This document shows positions 24,012 through 33,500 of a stretch of DNA of 64,000 nucleotides, piece by piece. Source of the DNA: an uncultured Eubacteriales bacterium. GTDB lineage: Bacteria > Bacillota > Clostridia > Oscillospirales > Oscillospiraceae. The notes below the pieces were generated by a model. The model saw only the letters and a list, made by a program, of their open reading frames with translations. It was not told where the DNA came from and made no database searches. How positions within the stretch are numbered: position 1 is the first letter of the stretch; each line of letters opens with the position of its first letter. The translations under genes were made by a program, and so were the position numbers. Where the stretch lies: positions 39,916 through 103,915 of the forward strand of contig CABUJV010000003.1 in NCBI GenBank assembly GCA_902492005.1, given 5' to 3'.

Positions 24012-24929
24012 TCATTCTTCCTCTCGCTTCTCCTCCGCAGCCTGCGGAGCCGACGCTTCCCCGTTGGCTTCCTCCGCCCGCGCGCGATTCACATAGAGTT
24101 CCTCCGGCGTATGTTTTTTAACCGCCAGATGGTAGATCAGAAGCGCCACCGCCGCCGCCGCTGTGGCAAAGCCAAAGACCTGCGAGACCCGTATCCCCGT
24201 GTGGAAGAAATACAGGCTGTCGGTACGCAGCCCCTCGATGATCCCGCGCCCAAAGCCATACCAGGCAAAGTAGGTCAGCATGAGCTGGCCGTCAAACCTT
24301 CGAGATTTCCTGGAAATCAGCACCAGAAGCAGAAACCCCGCCAGATTCCACATAGATTCATAGAAAAAGGTCGGGTGGACCTCCATGTACTGCCACACCC
24401 CGTCCAGATAAACGTCGATCCCCATGCGCCAGGGAAGCTCCGTCGGACTGCCGAAGGCCTCTACATTCATAAAATTCCCCCATCGGCCGATGCACTGCCC
24501 AATGAGCAGTCCAAACACGCCTACATCCGCAAAGGCCAGGAAATCAATCCTGCGCACTCTGCAGAAAATCAGCAGGGTAAAAAAGGCGGCGATGACCGCT
24601 CCATAGATTGCCAGCCCGCCATCCCGGATATCCATCATTTTATAGAGGCTCAGGCTTCCGTCCTCCTTACGGAACAGGTCCAGATAAAAGACGATGTAGT
24701 AGAGCCGCGCCCCGATAATGGACAGGGGCACGGCAAAAAACAGCATGTCGATCACATCGTCCTGCTGGATCCCCAGTTTGGGAGCCTTATGGTAGCAGTA
24801 GACCACCGCCAGCAGGAAGCCCACAGCGATGATAATGCCATACCAATAGACCGCAAAGTCTCCCAGACGGAAGGCCACCCGGTCCAGGTGGAACTCCAGC
24901 CCCAGACCGGGAAAGGCCACATTCCTCAT
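24012..24929 (-). CDS. lgt: Prolipoprotein diacylglyceryl transferase
   Basis: This 305-residue membrane enzyme transfers diacylglycerol from phosphatidylglycerol to the lipobox cysteine of lipoproteins. It has about seven hydrophobic helices. The Lgt signature GRWGNFMNVEAFG is complete, and HPTFFYESMWNL and WYGFGRGIIEGLRTDSLY are also conserved. The C-terminus carries an acidic, Ala/Glu-rich tail (about 285-305). ATG 24929 overlaps the M16 peptidase stop by four bases and has GGAGG 7 nt upstream; the in-frame extension to 24998 is rejected. It presumably modifies the two binding lipoproteins encoded in this window. Confidence 0.95.
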   Translation of the reverse strand: MRNVAFPGLGLEFHLDRVAFRLGDFAVYWYGIIIAVGFLLAVVYCYHKAPKLGIQQDDVIDMLFFAVPLSIIGARLYYIVFYLDLFRKEDGSLSLYKMMDIRDGGLAIYGAVIAAFFTLLIFCRVRRIDFLAFADVGVFGLLIGQCIGRWGNFMNVEAFGSPTELPWRMGIDVYLDGVWQYMEVHPTFFYESMWNLAGFLLLVLISRKSRRFDGQLMLTYFAWYGFGRGIIEGLRTDSLYFFHTGIRVSQVFGFATAAAAVALLIYHLAVKKHTPEELYVNRARAEEANGEASAPQAAEEKREEE

Positions 24930-26206
24930 GCCCTCGCCTCCTTGGGCTCTACAATGGACAGACCGGTGCGCTCCGACACCACCCAGCGTCGGATACAAGC
25001 CTCTACATCCGCCTTTTGAATGGTGTCGAACACCTCCGGGAAGCGGAAATGCTCCACGCCCGCAAAGTGGCTCTGGGCCAAGCCCACGCAGATATTTTCA
25101 AAGGAATTCAGACCCCTCACGCGGCCTCCGTAAGCCGCACGCTTCAGCCTGTCCCACAGGGCCGGCTGGATGCCCTCACGGCCAATCCGCTCTGCTTCCT
25201 GCAGGATAGCGTCCCGCACGGCCCGCGGGTCCCGGCTCTCCCCACCGGCGGCCAGAAAGGCGCAGCCGGGATACGCCTCATAGCCGTATCCGAACTTCTG
25301 GTTGACCAGCCCCTCCCGGTACAAGCGCGCATAAAGGGCGGTAGAGGTGCCGAACAGAGCTTCACAGGCCAGTTCGCCCATAAGCTGACAGCGCAGGCGC
25401 TCCTCCCCCATGGGGGCGGGGTCCGCCTTCCAGCCCAGTTGGAAAATAGGCGTGGAGACCTCCATCTGCTGGACCTTTTCCGGCATGGCGGCCGCCTCCG
25501 GCTCTTCCCCGCCGTAATCCCTGGGGATATCCGTGATCCCCTCCTGGGGCAAAATCTCCCGGGCGATCTCGCAAATGCGCTTCGGATCCACATCGCCCGC
25601 CACACACAAGACCATATTTCCCGGATTATAAAACGCCGCATGGCAGGCATACAGGGTATCCGCTGTGATGTGGGAAATGGACTCCACCGTCCCGGCAATG
25701 CTCACCTTGATGGGGTTGCGGGCATAGAGGGTCTCCATCATCCCGTAAAACACCTGGTTTTCCGGATCGTCCTCAATCATCCGGATCTCCTGGCCAATGA
25801 TGCCCTGCTCCTTATCCACGCTCTCCGGCGTAAACCAGGGCACCGATACGAAGGACAGCAAAATCTTCAGGTTCTCCTCAAACTTCTCCGTGCTTTCGAA
25901 GTAGTAACCTGTGATGGCCGAGCTGGTGAAGGCGTTGGGACTGGCTCCGTTAGCGGCTAGGTCCTGGAGGGCGTTGCCGTCCTTGGTGTCGAACATCTTG
26001 TGCTCCAGGAAGTGCGCCACCCCGGCGGGGGTATCGTGCCACTCCCCGTCGAGCTGGAAGCGCATATCCATGCCGCCGTAGTTGGTGGCAAAAAAGGCGT
26101 AGCTCTTGGCAAATTCCGGCTTTACATCTACATAGATGTGCAGGCCGTTGGCCAGCTCGCCGTGATACAGGCTCTCTCCAATGCGCGGGTATTCCTTCTT
26201 AACCAT
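24926..26206 (-). CDS. M16-family metallopeptidase (YmfH-like, catalytic type)
   Basis: This 426-residue insulinase-family protein keeps the inverted zinc motif HxxEH as H65-FLEH69 and a downstream glutamate near residue 140 (EQGIIGQEI). A substrate-binding R/Y-type second half follows. It belongs to the bacterial pair of M16 proteins typified by Bacillus YmfH and YmfF. It overlaps its partner by 8 nt and lgt by 4 nt, so the three are one coupled unit. The substrate is unknown. No signal peptide is seen, so it is probably cytoplasmic. Confidence 0.9.
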   Translation of the reverse strand: MVKKEYPRIGESLYHGELANGLHIYVDVKPEFAKSYAFFATNYGGMDMRFQLDGEWHDTPAGVAHFLEHKMFDTKDGNALQDLAANGASPNAFTSSAITGYYFESTEKFEENLKILLSFVSVPWFTPESVDKEQGIIGQEIRMIEDDPENQVFYGMMETLYARNPIKVSIAGTVESISHITADTLYACHAAFYNPGNMVLCVAGDVDPKRICEIAREILPQEGITDIPRDYGGEEPEAAAMPEKVQQMEVSTPIFQLGWKADPAPMGEERLRCQLMGELACEALFGTSTALYARLYREGLVNQKFGYGYEAYPGCAFLAAGGESRDPRAVRDAILQEAERIGREGIQPALWDRLKRAAYGGRVRGLNSFENICVGLAQSHFAGVEHFRFPEVFDTIQKADVEACIRRWVVSERTGLSIVEPKEARA

Positions 26207-27500
26207 GTGTTTTGCCCTCCCGGCCTTTCAAGAAGTAAACGGTATCCAGCTCCAGGCGGCGGGCAGCCGCCACCACCTGGTCCATGGTGACCGCCTCCAC
26301 CCGAAGGGCCAGCTCGTCCGGCCCTTCCGTCAGTCCGGCCACCGCCTGGCCCAGCCAGTGTTCCTCCAGCCGGCCCTGGGCGTCCATCGTGGTCCGCAGG
26401 GCGCTAATGACCGACTGGCGTGCCCCCATCAACTCCCATTCCTCAATGGTCCCGGCCCGGCACTTCTCCAGCTGCGCCAGAATCTCCCCCTGGGCCGTCT
26501 CGTATTTGTCAAATTCGATGCCGGATGAGACCACCATCAGCCCGCTGAACTTCTCCAGCATGGAGCTGGCGTAGTAACACAGGGACAGCTTCTCCCGCAC
26601 GTTGAGAAAGAGCTTAGAGGTGGGTGTGCCTCCATAGACGGCGTTCATCACCAGCAGGGCCGGAAACTCGGGGCTGGCTGCCGTCAGGCCGCCGGTGCGG
26701 AAGCCCAGCGCCAGCTTGCCCTGGGTCACGTCCATGGCCTCCTCCTCCAGCCGAGGCGCGCCTGGGGCCGCATGCGCCCCAACGGACGGTATCCCCGCCG
26801 CTGTCCGCGCCTCCTCTCTGGGCAGTTCCCGGAGGGCAGCGGCCAGAGCCGCCTCCACCCGCTCCAGCGGAGCCGAGCCGCAGTAATAGAGCTCCACCCG
26901 GGCCGTCCGCAGCAGGTTCTGGTACGCCCCCCACAAGCCGTCCGCCGTAATGGCGGCGGCAGCAGCCTCGTCCCCCAGCTTATCCACACCGGCGGATTCT
27001 CCGGCGCAGACCAGTTGAATCAGCTTCTGGACGGAGTATTGGCGCTTGTCGTTGACCTGGGCCCGAATCCGGTCCACCAGATTGGCGCGCTCCCCTTCTA
27101 CATAGTCGCGCCGGAAGCCGCCGTTCTCCTTTACCGGACGGAGAAGCAGATCTCCCAGCAGGGCCGCGGCGGGCTCCAGAATCGCCTCCCGGCCCGGCGT
27201 ATAGGTGTCATCCAGAAAACTTCCTGTAAAGCCAATACACTGAACAGCCCCTTTCTTACGGACGTTGGGCTCAATGGAGCCGCCGTACAGCTCGTCCAGC
27301 GCGGCAGACAGGGCCTCCATATCCGGCGCTCGCTCCGTCCCCCGCCGGAGAACGGAGGGCACCAGCGCGTTCAGAGAGGCCGTCTCCTTCCGCAGCGGGG
27401 TGAGCAGCGTCACACCCAGCAGGCAGGTCTTGAATTTTTCGGTATGCACCGCCGTCAGATGAACGCCGGGCATCAGGTCCTTTTGCGTTACTTGGGTCAT
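26199..27500 (-). CDS. M16-family peptidase-like protein (YmfF-like, inactive type)
   Basis: The 433-residue protein has the M16 fold (LRKETASLNALVPSVLRRGTERAPD near the N-terminus; AALLGDLLLRPVKENGGF; LKLSLCYYASSM-type region). It lacks the HxxEH zinc motif, the equivalent position reading RRGTERA. It is the expected non-catalytic partner of the downstream active M16 protein, forming a heterodimer as in mitochondrial processing peptidase-like pairs. ATG 27500 is preceded by AAAGGA about 10 nt upstream. Confidence 0.87.
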   Translation of the reverse strand: MTQVTQKDLMPGVHLTAVHTEKFKTCLLGVTLLTPLRKETASLNALVPSVLRRGTERAPDMEALSAALDELYGGSIEPNVRKKGAVQCIGFTGSFLDDTYTPGREAILEPAAALLGDLLLRPVKENGGFRRDYVEGERANLVDRIRAQVNDKRQYSVQKLIQLVCAGESAGVDKLGDEAAAAAITADGLWGAYQNLLRTARVELYYCGSAPLERVEAALAAALRELPREEARTAAGIPSVGAHAAPGAPRLEEEAMDVTQGKLALGFRTGGLTAASPEFPALLVMNAVYGGTPTSKLFLNVREKLSLCYYASSMLEKFSGLMVVSSGIEFDKYETAQGEILAQLEKCRAGTIEEWELMGARQSVISALRTTMDAQGRLEEHWLGQAVAGLTEGPDELALRVEAVTMDQVVAAARRLELDTVYFLKGREGKTHG

Positions 27501-27569
27501 CGGTGGACCGTCCTTTCTTTGTTTCAGTCATAGAAGGTATTATACTATATTTTTTCCATTTTTCCACCC

Positions 27570-30500
27570 TCAAAACGTAAAAAGGATGGTATGCTCTCCC
27601 GTCAGATCCCGAATGGGGATGCCGCCGGTGTGGGAGCGGCCGTCCAGTGTCATCCCCTTCGTCCCGCTCCGGCGCACCTGGATGTGAAACAGACCCTTCC
27701 CGCTCTGCCAGCGGGCGGAAAAGCCCGGCCAATCCTCAGGCAGCTTGGGCTCCAGATAGAGCAGGCCCGCCCGCAGCTTCAGGCCCAGCAGCTCCTCCAC
27801 CGCTGTACGGTAATACCAGCCCGCCGCCCCGGTGTACCAGCTCCAGCCGCCCCGGCCCTGATGCAGGGGGTTGGCGTAGACGTCGGCGGCCAGGACGTAG
27901 GGTTCCGCCTGATAGACGGTCGGATCGTGGGCGGTAGGCAAAAGGGCCCTGAGCACTTCCCATCCCTCCTGCCGCCAGTCCAGGCGCAGGCAGGCCAGCG
28001 CCAGCCACACCGCCGCATGGGTATACTGCCCGCCGTTTTCCCGCACTCCCGGGAGATAGCCCCGAATATAGCCCGGGTCCCGCTCCCCCTCGTCAAAGGG
28101 AGGCGTGAACAGGCGGACGACTGCATGCTCCCGGTCAAACAGCCGGTCCAGAGCCGCGCGCAGGCCCTGGGCCGTTCGCTCCGGCTCCCCCATACCGCTG
28201 ATGACGGCAAAAGACTGGGGCAGAGAGTCGATCTGGCACGACTGGTCGGCATGGCTGCCCAGGGTGGCACCGTCGTCATAATAGCCCCGGAGGAACCATT
28301 CTCCGTCCCAGGCTGCGTTGGCCGCCCGGATGCAGGCGGCCTGTGCCTGCTGATAGCGCTCTGCCCGCGCCTCGCCGCACAGCGGCATTAGACGGCGCAG
28401 CACCAGCCCCAGAAACCAGGTCAGCCACACACTCTCACCAGAGCCGCCTGCCCCCACCAGATCCATCCCGTCGTTCCAGTCCCCCGTCCCCATGAGCGCC
28501 AGCCCATGGACGCCAAAGCCCCGGTCCAGCACCCGGTCCGCCGCCCGGAGCGCGTGCTCCAGGACTGAGGCGCGCTCCTCCGACCGCGCGGGCTCCTCGT
28601 AGCGTTCCCGCTCCCCCTCCGCCAACACATCACTGACAAGGAATTCTACTTGCTCATTTAAGAGCGACCGATCTCCCGTTTGATCCAGATACTCGCACAG
28701 GGCATAGGGCAGCCACAGCAGGTCGTCGCTGATGCGGGTGCGCACCCCCTTGTCCGGCGCTCCATCTTGCCCGGGGTGCCACCAGTGCATCACGTCTCCC
28801 TCCCGGTACTGATGGGCGCAGGCCCGCAGGATCTGTGCCCGGGCCAGCTCCGGTGCGACAGAGAGGACAGCGCATACATCCTGAAGCTGATCCCGAAACC
28901 CGAAGGCCCCGCCGTTTTGGTAGAGGGACGTCCGGCCAAACAGACGGCAGGCTATGATTTGATAGGGCGCCCAGCCGTTGAGATAACGGTCCAAGGCCTT
29001 ATCCGGCGTGTCAAACCACAGCGCGCCCGTCTTTTCCTTCCAGTAGGCCTCCGTCTCCCGGAAAAGCCGGTCGGCCAGGACAGCGTCGATGGGCTGCGTC
29101 CCCTCCGGTCCGGTCCTCAGACAGAGCCTGTCCCGGATGGGCCAGCTCCGCTCCCCTTCGCCTTCCCGGCGATAGAGGACCCGACCCTCGCCCTCCGCCT
29201 CCAAGAGAAGAATACGGGCATCCAATTCCGGCGGCACACAGGCCGTGCAACGGATGGTCCGCCCCCTCCAAGTCTTTTCCCACCTGGCATTTCCTGGGAA
29301 ATATGTCACCTGGCTGGGCAGGCCGTCCGCATGGGCAAAAAAGGAGCAGGACTCCTCTCTGCTCTGATACAGAAGCTCCTCCGGTCCCCCGACCGCCAGC
29401 GGGTCGTTCTGCCAGCGGGTCAAGGGCTGCTCCCTGGCATTTCCCTGCCAGAGGTGTCCGCCCCCCGTCTCGTCGGTCATCCAGCCGAAGGACCCGTTGC
29501 AGAGCATCATCGACCACCCCACCGGGGGCAGGGTCTCCCCAGTCTGAAAGGAAAAGGCTCCCGACTGTGCCCAGAAAAACGCAGGCATCGCTGCATGGTT
29601 TGACAGGTTTATCTCCTTTACAGTATATTTCCTGTCCTCTTTCCGCTCTGGGAACGAGCCCTCCGCCCCCAGCCGCAGCCCCGCAGACTGCAAGGGCCCG
29701 GCTGCCTGGGCCGCGTCCAGCAGGTAGATTCCTCCCTTTACGCCGATTCGGTGGGACCAATCCTGGTCCCGCAGTCCCTCCAGCAGCCCTTCCCGGATTG
29801 GCCGGCGGTAATCGCCGCCCTCTGCGAGAAGCAAGGCCAGGTCAAATCGGAATCCGCTGCGGTCCAGGAACTGGTGCTCCAGAGTCAGGCGAAGGGCGTC
29901 CTCCAACTGCTCCTGCTCCTCTACCAGCAGAACAGCAATGGGCAGGTCGCCCGAGATGCCGAAGGGCCAAAGAGCGCGCTGTTCCTCGGAGCCAGGCCGC
30001 ACCCGGTCCCGGTCCGGAAACTGGAGCCGTCTCAGGAGCTCAAATGCATGCAAGGCCATTTCACTTGTCAGATTGATCCGGCGCATCAGCCAGTCCATGC
30101 GGCCACCACGGCGCTCCTCGGGGAGACGCAGCAGACGGGCCGCGCTCTCCACCGCATGGTCTCCCTCGTCGGCAGCGGACAGTGCCATCCGGAAGCGGGT
30201 CTCAGTCCCGCCGGAGAGCGTCAGAGGAAAACGGGCCAGCAGGCAGGGGTCCAGCACCGCGCCCTCCGTTCCCCGGGGCGGGCGGATCAGAGCCCCTTCT
30301 AAGGCCAGCAGACCGCCCCGGCCCAGCGCCGCCTCCCGAGAGGTATCCAGTCCGGCCTCCGCCCCCTCCCACAGCACCGCCAGAGCTGGACGGTTTTCCC
30401 CGTTTCGCCGGGGACGGCGGGTGAAGAGGACGCCGTTACCCAAGTCCCGGCTCTCCAGCGACAGCTTGGAAAACGCCGGGTGGGCCTCGTAGTCCTCCCT

Positions 30501-33500
30501 GCGCGCCAGGACGGGCTCCAGGTAGCAGACCAGTTCCACCGTCCGCTCTCCCGCTCCGTTCCACCGCAGGGTCACCTCCCGCAGTTCCCCGTTTTCCTCT
30601 TCCGATACCTGTAAGGTTAAAACACTTGCGTAATAATTCCACTCCATGGTCCACGCGGCGCCGCTCCCGTCAAAGCGCCAGCCGTAGGCCGGCTCCTCCC
30701 GATAGAAGGGTGCGGGCGTCAGGGGGATGAGTCCCTCCGGCCCGGAGAGAAACAGGGCAACGCCCGGCCCCTGCCAGGGCCGTTCCAGACTGCACCGGGT
30801 CAAGTCCGTTCCGCCCATCACGGAGCGGGACGCCCCCGCGTCGGTGCACAGGACCCGCCAGGCCCCTCCGGACAGCAGGTGGCATTCCGGCAGGCTCCGG
30901 TCGCAGCCCTCCCCCATCCGCTGGAGGCCTCCCGGTTCTCCGCGGCGGGGCTTCTCCGGCACCTCCCGCCGGGGCGTGCGCAGGACCTGGGCTCCCACCG
31001 GCACCTTTTCCTGGAGCAGCTCGCGGTAGGAGGTCATGGCGGCGTCGGCCATAAAGCGGCGCTGCATGACCTGTCCATTGAGGGCATTGTCGATGGCGAC
31101 CAGGCTCATGCCCAGGTGATGGGCCATATAGGAGCGCACCGGCTCAAAGGACTTTCCTCCGGTCCGGCGCTCGGGGGTGAAATCCGCCGCCTCGTAAAGG
31201 CCGTAGGGGCCCTCCAGCCCCAGGTCCCGCAGGCGGCGCAGGTTGCGTACCGCCCGGCCCGGCACCAGCGGCAGTGTCAGGAACGTGGAGTAGGGGGAGA
31301 TGACCAGTTCCCGGTCTAACCCCCGTTTGAGGCCCAGCCGCTGGACACCGTGGGCCTTGTACTGATAGTTCAGCCCGGCGTCGAAGGAGTAGAAGGCCGA
31401 CTCAGAGATCCCCCACGGCGCGCCGGTCCCTGCCGCCCGCTTCCGCTGCGCGTAGGCGCAGAAGGTCAGCGACTCATACAGCAGAGAGTTCGGCTCGGCG
31501 GGCAGCAGCAGGTGGGGCATAAAATATTCAAACATGGTGCCCGTCCAGGAGGCCATGCCGCAGTAGTGATCCCAGGATACCAGGGCCCGGGACAGCCTCC
31601 GCCAGTGGCGGGGCTCTACCTCCCCCCTGGCCACAGCGATATAGCTGGTCTGCCGGGCCTCGCTGGCCATCAGGTCGTACCAGCCTTGGGTGTACTCCCC
31701 CTCAGCGCAGTCATAGCCGATATAGAACAGCCGGCGGGTGGAGTCGTACAGCGGGGTAAACTCCATGGCCGCCCCCAAGGCCGCCGCCCGGTCGGCCTCT
31801 CCGTCCGCCCCCCACTCCCGCAGGCCCGCCTCCAGCGCGATCAGGCAGCCGCACAGGTTGCCGCTGTCTACCGTGGACACGTAGCGCGGCTCCAGCGGTA
31901 CGGCGGCAGCGGTGTCGTACCAATTATACAGATGCCCATGCCATTTGGGCAGCTTCTCCACCGTGTCCAGGATACGGCCAATGAGGGAGAGCGCCCGGTT
32001 CCGGGGCGCCAGCTCCAGGTCCGCCGCCGCCAGACAGCACAGCAGCGCCATGCCGATGTTGGTGGGCGAAGTCCGCCGGGCCAGGCCCACGGCGGGCTGT
32101 TCCTGCCAGTTGTCCGGCGGAAGCCAGTGGTCCTGCGGCCGGAGGAACTCGGCAAAATACTGCCAGATCAGGGCCGCCTGGTGGAGCAGGAAAGGCCGGT
32201 CCTCCTTCTCCAGCCTCCGTGTGCGGGCGACGGGGCGGCTCATGGCCCAGGCAAAGGCCGGCGAGGCCATCCACACCAGTCCGACGGCGGCTCCGGCTGG
32301 AAACCGGGAGCATGCTGCGCAGAGCAGCCCCGCCGCCACCGACGGCCACAATTTTTGGTAATTGGCCCAGAGCCCGTCCCCCACTCTCCGTTCCGCCTCA
32401 GCGGCGGTGGTCCAGGCCAGGAGCTTCTTGTGGGACACCCCCATCCGCCACAGGGCGGTAAAGGCGGCGCTGGCGCAGATCCAGGCCTGATAGGGCAGGA
32501 GCAGGAGCTGCACCAGCGTCTGGAGGAGAACCCCTCCAAAACCCGTAATAATGTTGGAGTGGTAGCGCTCCGTGAGGCCCCTTCCCCGCCGGAAGGCCAG
32601 ATCGGCCCCGGAAAGGAGCAGATGGGAGGCGGCGGCCAGGACCGCCACCCCCGCCGCCGCCGCGAACACCGGCCCGGACCGGCACATACCCAGCACCAGG
32701 GCCAGCAGGGTAGACACCGGCACCAGGCTGCGGCGCAGGTTGTCGAAGAGCTTCCACTTGGCGATGGGCCCCACAGGGTTGACCTCCCGCCTGCCGTTCT
32801 CATCCCGGACCGTCCGGCCCAGCCAGGGCAAAAGCTGCCAATCCCCCCGCACCCAGCGGTGGAGCCGGGAAAAATAGGAGGTCACCTTGTAGGGATAGCC
32901 GTCGGTGAGCTCCACATCTCCGATGAGTCCGGCCCGAAGGTAGGAGCCCTCCAGCAGGTCGTGGGACAGGATGGTGTTTTCCGGAAACCGCCGGTCCAGG
33001 CAGGTGAAAAATACGTTCACGTCGAAAATACCTTTGCCGGTATAAGTGCCCTCGTCGAAGAGGTCGTGGTACACGTCGCTGGCGGCCGAGCCGTAGGGGT
33101 CCACGCCCCCCTGACCGGCGAAGATGCGGGAGAACTGAGACCGATTGGCCGCCTCCAGCTCCACCCCCACCCGGGGTTGGAGCAGACCGTAGCCGGAAAC
33201 CACCACCTTGCGCCTGGGATCCACTCTGGGCCGGTTCATGGGGTGCAGCATCGCCCCGATCAGCTCCCGGGCGGCTCCCACGCTCAGGCAGGTGTCTGAG
33301 TCCAGCGTGATGACATAACGAGTCCCCTTCAGCGCCGTGCGGTCCCCGGCCAGCACCTCCAGGCCGGAGCGCCGTCCCTTCAGCAGCCGGACCAGCTCCA
33401 CGAGAGCCCCGCGCTTGCGCTCCCAGCCCATGTAGCGCTCGTCCCCGGCGTGAAAGGCGGGCCGTCGGAAAAAGAGATAAAAGCCGCCGCCGTATTTGGC

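Noticed and set aside
31350..33299. 649-residue plus-strand frame within the glucan synthase gene
   Set aside because: Antisense shadow of the giant GT/GH94 gene, rich in Pro, Gly, Arg and Gln with no family motifs.
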